A stretch of 64,000 bases of DNA from Flavobacterium sp. M31R6 (lineage in GTDB: Bacteria; Bacteroidota; Bacteroidia; Flavobacteriales; Flavobacteriaceae). Of the stretch, positions 18,464 through 27,082 are shown in pieces. Each line of letters begins with the position of its first letter. Within the stretch, counting starts at the first letter, position 1. The translations under genes were made by a program, and so were the position numbers. The notes under the pieces were generated by a model, which saw nothing but the letters and a program-made list of their open reading frames with translations, was not told the origin of the DNA and did not search any database. The stretch lies in NCBI RefSeq assembly GCF_013284035.1, contig NZ_CP054141.1, positions 1,240,001 to 1,304,000 of the forward strand. Reading direction: 5' to 3'.

Positions 18464-18805
18464 ATGAATTTGATCATTAGAATAATTGTTACCGCAGGAT
18501 TGGTTTTTGGAATTGCTCATTTTTTGCCAGGTGTACATGTGGCTGGTCCTTTTACGGCAATGGTAGTAGCCGTTGTTTTGGGACTGCTTAATATTTTTAT
18601 TAAGCCTATCATGGTATTACTGACCTTGCCTTTTACAATAGTGACTTTAGGGTTGTTTTTGTTGGTGGTAAATGCCTTGATTATTTTATTATGTACCAAG
18701 ATTGTGGGAGGATTTACTGTTGATACGTTTTGGGTTGCCATGTTTTTTAGTATCATATTGTCATTATGCCAGTCTATTATTTATTCCATTATTGGTGATA
18801 AATAG
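18464..18805 (+). CDS. Small four-helix membrane protein (phage-holin-4-like, PF04020 type)
   Basis: A 113-residue protein with four hydrophobic segments (about 4-22, 26-46, 50-75 and 86-110) and conserved signatures FGIAHFLPGV, GLLNIFIKPI and LPFTIVTLGLF, typical of the small membrane family named after mycobacterial phage holins. In bacterial chromosomes these are housekeeping membrane proteins of unknown role; there is no phage gene nearby, so the holin name should not be read as function. It lies 55 bases after the hydrolase. Confidence 0.85.
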   Translation: MNLIIRIIVTAGLVFGIAHFLPGVHVAGPFTAMVVAVVLGLLNIFIKPIMVLLTLPFTIVTLGLFLLVVNALIILLCTKIVGGFTVDTFWVAMFFSIILSLCQSIIYSIIGDK

Positions 18806-19038
18806 GCTTTTAAAAAAATGTAATGGCTTTTTTTATTCTGAAGTTGGAATAGTGTAATTTTGGTCAAAGATTTTAACAGAATGAATATTAAATTCTTAAT
18901 ATAAATTTGAGCTGTATTTGGTTTCTTTTGGATGCCAAATGCAGTTTTTTTATGGATTATTATTCAGATAGAGATTTTTAACTTTAAAACAAAAAAACAA
19001 GAAGTAATTCAAATAACTATAATCAAATAAAAAAAATC

Positions 19039-19383
19039 ATGAAAACATTAATTCTTGCCTTGACGGCTTTCTTTGCTATGGGAACTGCCGTATCAGCTCA
19101 AACGACTGTCACAGCTCCTAAAAAAGAAGTTCAAAAAACAATGTATACTTGTCCGATGCATCCCAAAGTAATAAGTGATAAAAAAGGGAAGTGTCCAAAA
19201 TGTGGGATGGATTTGGTAGCGAGTAAAGAAACAGCAAATACTGCCACAGCAAAAGGAAACCAAGCTACAACTACAGTGAAAAGTAAGTATGTTTGTACTA
19301 TGGATGGTTCTGCATCTGATAAACCAGGGAAATGCCCAAAATGTGGTATGGCTATGACAGAAAGAAAGAGTGAGAAAAAATAA
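19039..19383 (+). CDS. Secreted protein with two heavy-metal-binding domains
   Basis: A 114-residue protein with a signal peptide (about 1-20, ending VSAQ). It carries two copies of the small HMBD-type motif, at about 36-60 (YTCPMHPKVxxDKKGKCPKCGMDL) and 84-106 (YVCTMDGSAxxKPGKCPKCGMAM), each with Cys-x-Met and CxxCGM metal ligands. Such modules occur on copper/silver efflux components. Here they stand alone, suggesting a periplasmic metal-binding or metallochaperone role (inference). A chromate transporter gene follows after a terminator. Confidence 0.87.
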   Translation: MKTLILALTAFFAMGTAVSAQTTVTAPKKEVQKTMYTCPMHPKVISDKKGKCPKCGMDLVASKETANTATAKGNQATTTVKSKYVCTMDGSASDKPGKCPKCGMAMTERKSEKK

Positions 19384-19410
19384 ATAAATCTGTAAAAGAT
19401 TGATTTTTCT

Positions 19411-19439
19411 AACAGCCTTTTAAGAAGGCTGTTTTTTTT
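19411..19439 (+). terminator. Terminator after the metal-binding protein gene
   Basis: Nine-base-pair stem (AACAGCCTT with AAGGCTGTT), loop TTAAG, followed by eight T residues. It separates this gene from the chromate transporter. Confidence 0.88.
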
Positions 19440-19512
19440 GTTTTAATTTTGGCAAACAGCAATGAAAATAGTTTTATGGAGTCTTATTTTATTAATCAAG
19501 ATTTTAAAGTAA

Positions 19513-20640
19513 ATGAATAATAATTTAAAGGAGCTTGCTCAATTATTTTTAAAACTAGGGATTATTGGATTTGGTGGGCCTGCTGTTCATATCGCAATGA
19601 TGAAAGAGGAAGTGGTTACCAAGAAAAAGTGGATAACCGAGCAGCATTTTTTAGATCTGATAGGTGCTACCAATTTGATTCCTGGTCCAAACAGTACAGA
19701 AATGGCAATTCATATTGGTCATGAAAGAGCGGGTTGGAAAGGATTGCTGGTTGCTGGACTTTGTTTCATTTGTCCGGCGGTATTGATAACGGGATTTTTT
19801 GCCTGGGTATATAAAAAGTATGGGCAGCTACCTGAAATTCAGCCGTTTATTTATGGGATCAAACCGGCTATAATAGCCATAATCCTTTTTGCTGTTTTTC
19901 CTTTGGCGAAAAAATCCTTAAAAACGGTTGAGCTTTATTGTGTCGGAATCTTAGTTTTGATATTGTCGTTGTTGAAGTTTAATGAGTTATACTTGTTGTT
20001 TGGAGCTGGTTTTTTTGCTCTGTTCGTGTTTGGAATAAAAAATAAACTCTTTCAAAATACGGATCAAAATTTTCTGTCTATTGCAATTTTTCCTTTTTCA
20101 TTTTCTCCCAATACTTCGATCTCCAATGGGAGTTTGTTTTTGATATTTTTGAAAATAGGGGCTATTCTTTATGGAAGCGGTTATGTTTTATTTGCTTTTT
20201 TGGATAGCGAGTTGGTTGCGACAGGCATTTTATCGCGTCGCCAATTAATGGACGCCATTGCTGTGGGGCAGTTTACGCCTGGTCCGGTGTTTTCTTCCGT
20301 TACTTTTATTGGGTATCAAATTAATGATTGGACAGGAGCTTTATTGGCAACTGTGGGAATCTTTTTGCCTTCGTTTTTGTTTGTCGCGTTGTTGAATCCG
20401 TTGGTGAAGAAAATGAGGAGTTCTAAACTATTCGCTGTTTTCTTGGATGCCGTAAATGTTGCGTCGGTGGCAATTATCTTGGCAGTTTGTGTAGATATGG
20501 GGATGACAACAATTACGGATTGGAGAACAATTTGTATTGGATTGACAAGTATTGTGATTGCTTTTTGGTTCAAAAATATCAATAGCAGTCTTATTGTAAT
20601 TGGCGGTTCTGTTTTGGGTTATTTATTGACTCTTGTGTAG
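19513..20640 (+). CDS. chrA: Chromate transporter, long (two-domain) form
   Basis: A 375-residue inner-membrane protein with about ten to twelve hydrophobic segments in two homologous halves. The first half has FGGPAVHIAMM and LIPGPNSTEMAIHIG; the second has YGSGYVLFAF and AVGQFTPGPVFSSVTFIG, the paired signature motifs of the CHR family. Characterised members export chromate by exchange with sulfate. It stands alone, without chrB-type regulators, so the physiological substrate may differ. Length is typical of the fused type. Confidence 0.93.
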   Translation: MNNNLKELAQLFLKLGIIGFGGPAVHIAMMKEEVVTKKKWITEQHFLDLIGATNLIPGPNSTEMAIHIGHERAGWKGLLVAGLCFICPAVLITGFFAWVYKKYGQLPEIQPFIYGIKPAIIAIILFAVFPLAKKSLKTVELYCVGILVLILSLLKFNELYLLFGAGFFALFVFGIKNKLFQNTDQNFLSIAIFPFSFSPNTSISNGSLFLIFLKIGAILYGSGYVLFAFLDSELVATGILSRRQLMDAIAVGQFTPGPVFSSVTFIGYQINDWTGALLATVGIFLPSFLFVALLNPLVKKMRSSKLFAVFLDAVNVASVAIILAVCVDMGMTTITDWRTICIGLTSIVIAFWFKNINSSLIVIGGSVLGYLLTLV

Positions 20641-20675
20641 AAGTTTAATTTGTAGATTTGAAAAAAAATAATGTT

Positions 20676-21497
20676 ATGTTGGAACTTTCAGAAATCTGGG
20701 TTTATCCTGTAAAATCGTTAGGTGGAATTTCATTGCAAGAGGCTCAAGTGACGGATCGTGGTTTAGAGTTGGATCGTCGTTGGTTGCTGGTAGATGATAG
20801 TGGACGATTTTTGTCTCAACGCGAATATCCTGAATTGGCTCTTTTTAGTCCGGATATTGTTGACGGATTTTTGAGAATTACACACAGAGTTAGTATGGAA
20901 TTTGTCGATATAGAACTTCATCCTGTTTTTTCGGATGCGAATTCTAAAATTGAAGTAACCGTTTGGGATGATACTATTGATGCATTTGAAGTAAGTCCAA
21001 ACACGAGCAAATGGTTTTCAAAATTTCTCGGTTTTTCGGTTCGATTGGTTTATATGCCAGAAGAAAGTGAACGAAAATTAGATCCGGATTATGCGATTAG
21101 TGGTGATGAAATTAATTCTTTTTCGGATGCGTATCCTTTTTTGATTATTGGGCAAGCTTCGTTGGATGATTTGAATGGACGCATGGAGGTTAGGGTTCCG
21201 ATGAATCGATTTCGACCAAATTTTGTTTTTACCAATGGTGAGGCTTTTGAGGAGGATAATTGGAGGGGTTTTAAAATTGGGAACGTTTCTTTTGTTGGAG
21301 TAAAACCTTGCGACCGATGTGTGATGACAACAGTAGATCAAGAAAAGGGAGTGATTTCAGGGAAAGATCCATTAAAGACATTGGCGAAATATAGAAATTT
21401 CGGGAATAAAGTGTTGTTTGGACAGAATTTAATCGGACTGGGAGTGGGGACGGTGAAAGTTGGAGATTCCGTTCGGGTTTTGAGTTTTAAAAAATAA
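20676..21497 (+). CDS. MOSC-domain protein
   Basis: A 273-residue protein with an N-terminal beta-barrel (MOSC_N, about 1-120: IWVYPVKSLGG, GLELDRRWLLVDDSGRFLSQR) and a C-terminal MOSC domain (about 130-270: PFLIIGQASLDDLN, NRFRPNFVF, KPCDRCVMTTVDQEKG). The cysteine in KPCDRC is the conserved one used by molybdenum cofactor sulfurase-like proteins and mARC-type reductases. The ATG at 20676 is preferred over a TTG at 20658. The substrate is unknown. Confidence 0.9.
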   Translation: MLELSEIWVYPVKSLGGISLQEAQVTDRGLELDRRWLLVDDSGRFLSQREYPELALFSPDIVDGFLRITHRVSMEFVDIELHPVFSDANSKIEVTVWDDTIDAFEVSPNTSKWFSKFLGFSVRLVYMPEESERKLDPDYAISGDEINSFSDAYPFLIIGQASLDDLNGRMEVRVPMNRFRPNFVFTNGEAFEEDNWRGFKIGNVSFVGVKPCDRCVMTTVDQEKGVISGKDPLKTLAKYRNFGNKVLFGQNLIGLGVGTVKVGDSVRVLSFKK

Positions 21498-21510
21498 ATT
21501 GGCCTTTTAG

Positions 21511-21999
21511 TTATTCCAGTATTATTTTGTCTATTTTCTCTATTAATAGATTTGTTTCTGATAATGCGAGTCTTGTTTTTTGCTGATAAGTAATAGAATT
21601 TTTTGTTTTTGGATTTTCAAATAAATGAATTTGTTTGATTTTGGATCCTATTTCAGCTAATTTCCAAAAGATGTCAGCATTTTTTGGGTATGGAAAATTT
21701 GTTTTTAGGATTTTTTTGTCTGCAGAATGGAAGCTTGATGAATGTAGAATGGCATATGCATAATCGAGAATATCCATTGGAGAGAAAGTTTGTCTGAATT
21801 CAGAACGAATCTCATTGTTGTTTGCCATGCAAACGTTGCCTTCTGGATCTTTTGCCAGTATAAAGTGCAAATTTATCTTGTGGGCTATTTGATTGATTAT
21901 TTCTTCGGTTAGATTTGGAATTTTCCCTTCGTATAATTCCGTTGGAATATCGTGTTTATACGCTGTGCTTATACTGGCAAGATATTGTTCTAGAGTCAT
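21511..21999 (-). pseudogene. Remnant of a type ISP-like restriction-modification C-terminal specificity domain
   Basis: A 162-codon frame that resembles the C-terminal DNA-recognition part of type ISP-like restriction-modification proteins: NLTEEIINQIAHKINLHF, then FSPMDILDYAYAILHSSSF, NFPYPKNADIFWKLAEIGSKI and IHLFE follow that pattern (recognised from memory). Whole enzymes are usually several hundred to over a thousand residues, with helicase and methyltransferase parts; neither is present. The frame is open without an ATG up to about 22080 and then meets a stop, consistent with a truncated gene. Immediately upstream lies a structured repeat element, a possible deletion endpoint. A standalone small gene is the alternative reading. 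Confidence 0.55.
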
Positions 22000-22121
22000 T
22001 GTGCTTTGATTTAAAGCATTGATTACTACAAAGATAAGATTTATTTGCGTTTCTTGTGATGTTTCTGTTTGATAAACCGATTACGCAATAGCTAGCAATG
22101 CTCTTATATTGCATTATGCCC

Positions 22122-22244
22122 CTCGTTTTGCACACGCGAGAGGGATAGAAACTAGCTACCGAAGTAGCGTGGATAGCCCGACCCCGCGAAAGAAAGGGGC
22201 TATATAAGCGAAAACAATATTTAAGCCCCTTTTTTTCGCGGGGT
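22122..22244 (+). ncRNA. Structured intergenic element A (GATAG-hairpin-GGATAGC class) with 21-bp stem
   Basis: This fills most of the 412-base gap between the restriction remnant and tig. It contains GGGATAGAA, a small hairpin (GCTAC-CGAA-GTAGC at 22155-22168), then GTGGATAGCCCGACCCC, and a long inverted repeat whose arms 22181-22201 and 22224-22244 pair over 21 positions with one G-U wobble and a 22-base loop. It recalls an intergenic element I have seen in many Flavobacterium genomes, though I cannot verify that here. No open frame explains it. Transcription and function are unknown. Confidence 0.55.
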
Positions 22245-22346
22245 CTCGCCCAACTGATTTTAGCTTTATTTATTTCTCCTGTTAAAAGTGTATTTTGCCT
22301 CCTAATTTCTTGAAATAATTGTCTAAAATTCAAAATCTTAAAATAC

Positions 22347-22377
22347 TTGTTTGGGTTGCAAAAATTTCATAATTTTG
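22347..22377 (+). promoter_or_regulatory. Promoter of tig (Bacteroidota type)
   Basis: TTG at 22347-22349, a 20-base spacer and TAATTTTG at 22370-22377 match the TTG-N19/20-TAnnTTTG consensus of Bacteroidota housekeeping promoters. The -7 box is inside an 11-bp perfect palindrome (arms 22353-22363 and 22373-22383). The start codon is about 35 bases downstream. Confidence 0.65.
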
Positions 22378-22411
22378 CAACCCAATTTTATAATGTAAAT
22401 TAAAGAAGAAG

Positions 22412-23737
22412 ATGGATATCAAAAGAGTAGCAATAGACGCTGTGAATGAAACGATTGTAATGACAGTTGTTCACATGGATTACAAAGGACAAGTAGCAAA
22501 AAGAATAAACGAAAAAATGCCTTTGGCAACTGTAAAAGGTTTTAGAAAAGGTGCTGTGCCTAAAGACCTTGTTGAAAAACAATACGGTAAGGCTATCAAA
22601 CAAGAAGAAGTAAAGAAAGTTGTTGATTTGGCTTTGGAGCGTTTTGTGCAATCTGAAAGATTAAATCTTTTGGGAACTCCACTTCCTAAAGTTGACGAAA
22701 ACTTCAATTGGGATGCTGAAGAATTGGTTTTTGAATATGAAATTGGTTTAGTGCCTAGTTTTGAATTAAACCTTGAAGCTAAAAATGATATCGTAAAATA
22801 TATCGTTACTGCCGATGATAAATTAATTGACGGTCAAGTAGCACGTATCCAAAAACAATTTGGTACTCCAATTCCTCAAGACGTTGTTGTAGCTGACTCT
22901 GATATTACTGGAACTTTCTCTAACGAGGCTGAAGGAATCAACAATTCTACTACTATTGCTTTGGCAATTTTTAAAGATAAAGCAACTGCTGATAAATTCA
23001 TTGGTAAAAAAGTAGGTGACGTAGTTACTGTAAACACTAAAGGTTTATTTGAAGATGACCACCAATTAATGGATTATTTGAAAGTAGGTCACGATAATGT
23101 TCACGGTTTGGCTGTAGATGTTGACTTTACTATCGAGGCAATCAACGGAGCTGAATTGGCTGAGTTGAACCAAGAATTATTCGACAAACTTTTTGGTGCT
23201 GGAAATGTAGCTTCATTGGAAGACTTGAAAGCAAAAATCAAAGAAGATGCTGAATCTCAATTTGCTCAACAAGCTGACCAAAAATTATTGGCGGATGTTC
23301 AAGAATTTTTGATTGAAAACACAAAATTTGATTTACCATCTGAATTCTTAATCAAATGGTTGCAAACTGTAGGAGAAAAACAATTGACTCCAGAAGAAGC
23401 AGTTGTAGAATATACAAGATCTGAAAGAGGTTTGCGTTTCCAATTGATCGAAGGAAAAGCAATGGCTACAAGCAATATCCAAATTACTTTTGAAGATTTG
23501 AAAGCGTTTACAACTAATGCTATCAAACAACAAATGGCTCAATTCGGACAAACAAATCCTACTGACGAAGAAGTTCAAGGAATTGTGGCAAGAGTATTGT
23601 CTAACCAAGAAGAAGTGAAAAGACTTTCTGACCAAGTTGTTGCAGCTAAATTACTTGAATTATTCAAGGAAAAAGCGAATCCAACTACTAAAGAAGTGAC
23701 TTACGAAGAATTTATTGCCGCTTCTTACGGAGAATAA
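22412..23737 (+). CDS. tig: Trigger factor (ribosome-associated chaperone)
   Basis: A 441-residue protein with the N-terminal ribosome-binding domain (about 1-110, with the GFRKGAVPKDLVEKQYG signature at about 44-60), a degenerate PPIase-like middle (about 150-240) and a helical C-terminal arm region (about 250-441). It binds nascent chains at the exit tunnel and is placed upstream of clpP and clpX, a widely conserved order. Length is typical. A strong terminator follows, so clpP has a separate transcript. Confidence 0.95.
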   Translation: MDIKRVAIDAVNETIVMTVVHMDYKGQVAKRINEKMPLATVKGFRKGAVPKDLVEKQYGKAIKQEEVKKVVDLALERFVQSERLNLLGTPLPKVDENFNWDAEELVFEYEIGLVPSFELNLEAKNDIVKYIVTADDKLIDGQVARIQKQFGTPIPQDVVVADSDITGTFSNEAEGINNSTTIALAIFKDKATADKFIGKKVGDVVTVNTKGLFEDDHQLMDYLKVGHDNVHGLAVDVDFTIEAINGAELAELNQELFDKLFGAGNVASLEDLKAKIKEDAESQFAQQADQKLLADVQEFLIENTKFDLPSEFLIKWLQTVGEKQLTPEEAVVEYTRSERGLRFQLIEGKAMATSNIQITFEDLKAFTTNAIKQQMAQFGQTNPTDEEVQGIVARVLSNQEEVKRLSDQVVAAKLLELFKEKANPTTKEVTYEEFIAASYGE

Positions 23738-23760
23738 TTTATAAAAAAATAAGTATATTT

Positions 23761-23794
23761 GAGCGTCAAACATATTTGTTTTGACGCTCTTTTG
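23761..23794 (+). terminator. Terminator of tig
   Basis: Ten-base-pair stem GAGCGTCAAA with TTTGACGCTC followed by TTTTG, about 25 bases past the tig stop. Confidence 0.85.
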
Positions 23795-23968
23795 TTTGAA
23801 TTAGATACTGATAAATGAAAATGATTTAAAAAGAGGGTTGTATTTGTCCATTAAAGGATGAAAAACGAGACAGTTTGTCACAAAAAACAAAAAGGAACAA
23901 CCTTTGCTTTATCATTTAGACAGAAAAACATTAGAAACTATACCTTATAAACTTATAAACTTTTTAAA

Positions 23969-24643
23969 ATGGACTACGGAAAAGAATTCAAAAAATTTGC
24001 TATTAAGGGTCAAGGGGTAAATGCAATGTACTATGATAAAATAGTAGCTGCGATGAATCCAAAAAATATGACTCCTTATATTATAGAAGAGCGTCAATTG
24101 AATATTTCACAATTGGATGTTTTTTCGAGATTAATGATGGATAGAATTATTTTCCTAGGTACAGGAATTGATGACCAAATCGCAAACATCGTTCAGGCAC
24201 AGTTATTGTTCTTGGAAAGTGCTGATGCTTCAAAGGATATTCAGATTTATTTGAATTCGCCTGGAGGAAGTGTTTATGCAGGTTTGGGGATTTATGACAC
24301 AATGCAATACATCAAACCAGATGTAGCTACGATTTGTACAGGAATGGCCGCTTCTATGGGAGCTGTTCTTTTATGTGCGGGAGCTGCAGGAAAACGTTCG
24401 GCTTTGCCTCATTCACGCGTTATGATTCACCAACCATCAGGAGGAGCGCAAGGTGTTGCTACCGATATGGAAATCAACTTACGCGAAATGCTGAAATTGA
24501 AAGATGAGTTATACCAAATTATCTCGCAGCATTCTGGGCAAACTTTTGATAAAGTACACAAAGATAGCGAGCGCGATTATTGGATGATTGCTGACGAAGC
24601 CAAAGAATACGGAATGATTGATGAAGTTTTAAGAGGGGTTTAA
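23969..24643 (+). CDS. clpP: ATP-dependent Clp protease proteolytic subunit
   Basis: A 224-residue serine peptidase with the complete catalytic triad: Ser129 in GMAASMGAVLL, His154 in RVMIHQPSGG and Asp203 in SERDYWM. The N-terminal about 25 residues precede the usual mature start and may be removed by self-processing. It forms the tetradecameric barrel used by ClpX, which is encoded 75 bases downstream beyond a hairpin repeat. Confidence 0.97.
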   Translation: MDYGKEFKKFAIKGQGVNAMYYDKIVAAMNPKNMTPYIIEERQLNISQLDVFSRLMMDRIIFLGTGIDDQIANIVQAQLLFLESADASKDIQIYLNSPGGSVYAGLGIYDTMQYIKPDVATICTGMAASMGAVLLCAGAAGKRSALPHSRVMIHQPSGGAQGVATDMEINLREMLKLKDELYQIISQHSGQTFDKVHKDSERDYWMIADEAKEYGMIDEVLRGV

Positions 24644-24652
24644 ATTAGTTTA

Positions 24653-24716
24653 AAGTTTCAGGTTTTAAGTTGTTAGAATTGACTTGAAACCTGAAACTTG
24701 AAACTTGAAACATGAA
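24653..24716. repeat. Hairpin and short direct repeats between clpP and clpX
   Basis: Arms 24653-24670 and 24682-24699 pair over 18 positions with one mismatch (a wobble in RNA), loop 11 bases. The 3' arm continues into three near-copies of TTGAAAC up to the clpX start. It is not followed by a T run, so it is not a classical terminator. Confidence 0.7.
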
Positions 24717-24718
24717 AA

Positions 24719-25951
24719 ATGGCAAAACAAGTATTACAATGTTCTTTCTGCGGAAGGAAAAAACCGGAAACCAATTTATTGATTGCTGGAATCGATGCTC
24801 ACATTTGTGATAAATGCATCGAGCAAGCGCATGGAATTGTTCTGGAAGAATTAAAAACGAATAGAGGTTCAAAGCTGGTTGGTGATTTAATTTTAAAGAA
24901 ACCAAAAGAAATCAGAGCTTTCCTTGATCAATACGTTATTGGACAGGAGCAAACCAAGAAAGTGATGTCTGTTGCGGTTTACAATCACTACAAACGTTTG
25001 ATGCAACAGCAATTGGACGATGAAGTAGAGATTGAAAAAAGTAATATCATTATGGTAGGACAAACTGGTACCGGAAAAACTTTGGTAGCCAAAACGATTG
25101 CCAAAATGTTAGACGTGCCACTTGCTATTGTTGATGCAACTGTGCTTACCGAAGCAGGTTATGTGGGAGAAGATGTTGAAAGTATTTTAACTCGTCTTTT
25201 GCAAGCTGCTGATTATGATGTGACCAAAGCCGAAAGAGGAATTGTTTTTATTGACGAAATTGATAAAATAGCCCGTAAGAGCGACAATCCTTCAATCACT
25301 CGTGATGTTTCGGGAGAAGGAGTGCAACAGGCTTTATTGAAATTATTGGAAGGAACGGTTGTTAATGTGCCGCCAAAAGGTGGTCGTAAGCATCCTGATC
25401 AAAAATTTGTTGAGGTAAACACGCAGAACATTTTGTTTATTGCCGGTGGTGCTTTTGATGGAGTGGAACGTATTATTTCAAAACGTTTGAATCGTCAGGC
25501 GGTAGGTTATTCTACATCTAAAAATGTGGATAATATTGATAAAGACAATTTGTTGCAATACATTATTCCAAAAGACATCAAGGATTTTGGATTAATTCCT
25601 GAAATCATTGGACGTTTACCTGTTTTGACACATATGGATCCTTTGGATAGAGAAACGTTGCGTGCGATTTTGACTCAGCCTAAAAATGCTTTAATCAAGC
25701 AATATCAAAAACTGTTTTTGATGGATGAGGTAGAATTTACTATTACTGACGAAGCTCTTGATTTTATCGTAGAAAAAGCATTGGAATATAAATTGGGTGC
25801 TCGTGGATTACGTTCACTATGCGAAGCCATTCTTACCGATGCGATGTATGAATTACCAAGTTCTGATGATAAAAAATTGGTGATTGATATGGAATACGCC
25901 AAAGAAACATTAAATAAGAATTTATTGAAGCGTCTGGAGATAGCTTCTTAA
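24719..25951 (+). CDS. clpX: ATP-dependent Clp protease ATP-binding subunit ClpX
   Basis: A 410-residue AAA+ unfoldase. The N-terminal zinc-binding domain has Cys8, Cys11, Cys30 and Cys33. Walker A GQTGTGKT is at 114-121 and Walker [10 protein letters not shown] has Asp179/Glu180. The pore motif GYVGED is near 147-152, with sensor and arginine-finger blocks [12 protein letters not shown] and GRLPV. It delivers unfolded substrates to ClpP, encoded directly upstream. Length is standard. Confidence 0.98.
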   Translation: MAKQVLQCSFCGRKKPETNLLIAGIDAHICDKCIEQAHGIVLEELKTNRGSKLVGDLILKKPKEIRAFLDQYVIGQEQTKKVMSVAVYNHYKRLMQQQLDDEVEIEKSNIIMVGQTGTGKTLVAKTIAKMLDVPLAIVDATVLTEAGYVGEDVESILTRLLQAADYDVTKAERGIVFIDEIDKIARKSDNPSITRDVSGEGVQQALLKLLEGTVVNVPPKGGRKHPDQKFVEVNTQNILFIAGGAFDGVERIISKRLNRQAVGYSTSKNVDNIDKDNLLQYIIPKDIKDFGLIPEIIGRLPVLTHMDPLDRETLRAILTQPKNALIKQYQKLFLMDEVEFTITDEALDFIVEKALEYKLGARGLRSLCEAILTDAMYELPSSDDKKLVIDMEYAKETLNKNLLKRLEIAS

Positions 25952-25974
25952 GTTTAATTAAAAATAATTGTATA

Positions 25975-26005
25975 AAACCTGTTCGTCATTCGAGCAGGTT
26001 TTTTT
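25975..26005 (+). terminator. Terminator of clpX
   Basis: Eleven-pair stem AAACCTGTTCG with CGAGCAGGTTT (one G-U), loop TCATT, followed by T residues. Confidence 0.88.
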
Positions 26006-26147
26006 ATGAACAAAAAGGGAAAATCTGCGTAAATCACTTTGAATCTGCGGGCCATTTTTTTAGGTATAATATTTATTTTCAACATAAAATTGTCCATTGA
26101 TTTTAAATAAATTGTAATTTTAAGTTCAAAAAAAAAATTTAGATAAA

Positions 26148-26558
26148 ATGATAACAGTGCAAACTACCATGAATGTTCCGATAAAAATAGTTTGGGAATG
26201 TTGGATAAGTCCGGAACATATTACAAAATGGAACAATGCTTCAGATGATTGGCACACGCCCTATGCCGAAAATGATTTAAGGATTGGAGGTAAATTCAAG
26301 TCCACGATGGCTGCTAAAGATGGATCGATGAGTTTTGATTTTGAGGGAGAATACACTTTGGTGGAACAAAATAAAGCAATTAAATATGTAATGGCCGACG
26401 GCAGAAAGGTTGATGTATATTTTACAGAAACTCAAACTGGCGTTGAGGTTATCGAAAGTTTTGACCCGGAAACAGTAAATCCAGAGGAAATGCAGCGTGA
26501 TGGCTGGCAGGCAATTTTGGATAATTTTAAAAAATATGTGGAGAGCCTTTATGTCTAA
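26148..26558 (+). CDS. SRPBCC (START-like, Aha1/YndB type) protein
   Basis: A 136-residue START-like fold protein: VQTTMNVPIKIVWECWISPEHITKWN at the start, a GGKFKSTMAAKDGSMSFDFEGEY strand block and a C-terminal helix GWQAILDNFKKYVESL, the common AHSA1-domain pattern. These bind hydrophobic ligands or act as small hydrolases or chaperone cofactors; no specific role can be given. It is followed by a VOC protein and another SRPBCC protein in the same direction, a combination common in bacterial genomes. Confidence 0.9.
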   Translation: MITVQTTMNVPIKIVWECWISPEHITKWNNASDDWHTPYAENDLRIGGKFKSTMAAKDGSMSFDFEGEYTLVEQNKAIKYVMADGRKVDVYFTETQTGVEVIESFDPETVNPEEMQRDGWQAILDNFKKYVESLYV

Positions 26559-26631
26559 ACATAGAAGGGATTTTTTTTAACTTTATATAATCTCCTAAAA
26601 TCTTATTAACTAAAAAAAAAATCAAAATATT

Positions 26632-27072
26632 ATGGCAACAATTAATCCGTATTTAATTTTTAATGGAAACTGCGAAGAAGCTTTTTTGTTTTATCAATCA
26701 GTTTTTGGTGGTGAATTTCCTTATGTGGGAAAGTTTGGTGACATGCCAGCAGATGCAGAAGGAGGAGGGGCAATATCTGAAGAGGATAAAAACAAAATCA
26801 TGCATATTTCACTGCCTATAGGAAAAGATCATGTCCTGATGGGAAGTGACAGTAATGAAGCTAGCGGTGCGGTTGCAATTGGTTCAAATGTTTCGATTTC
26901 AATCAATGCAGAAAGCAAACAAGAAGCTGATAAACTTTTTGATGGGCTGTCCGCTGGTGGAAATCCTTTTATGCCGATGAACCAAACTTTTTGGGGAGCT
27001 TATTTTGGAATGTTTGTGGATAAATTCGGGATCCATTGGATGGTTAATTTTGATGAAAAACTAAGTAATTAA
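26632..27072 (+). CDS. VOC-family protein (PhnB/YjdN-like)
   Basis: A 146-residue protein of the vicinal-oxygen-chelate fold: NPYLIFNGNCEEAFLFYQSVFGGEF at the start, then HISLPIGKDHVLMGSD and a C-terminal FWGAYFGMFVDKFGIHWMVN block. PhnB-type members lack some metal ligands of glyoxalases and have unknown reactions. It lies 73 bases after the first SRPBCC gene and 10 bases before the next. Confidence 0.9.
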   Translation: MATINPYLIFNGNCEEAFLFYQSVFGGEFPYVGKFGDMPADAEGGGAISEEDKNKIMHISLPIGKDHVLMGSDSNEASGAVAIGSNVSISINAESKQEADKLFDGLSAGGNPFMPMNQTFWGAYFGMFVDKFGIHWMVNFDEKLSN

Positions 27073-27082
27073 ATCGATACAT

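Noticed and set aside
18464..18805. Possible prophage remnant suggested by a holin-family name
   Set aside because: No lysin, integrase, portal or other phage gene within the window; the family is widespread on chromosomes.
21956..22333. A 125-codon minus-strand frame running through structured element A
   Set aside because: Its first about 30 codons read plausibly, but the remainder passes through the inverted repeat and is rich in Cys, Ser and Arg with no family resemblance. The repeat explains the openness.
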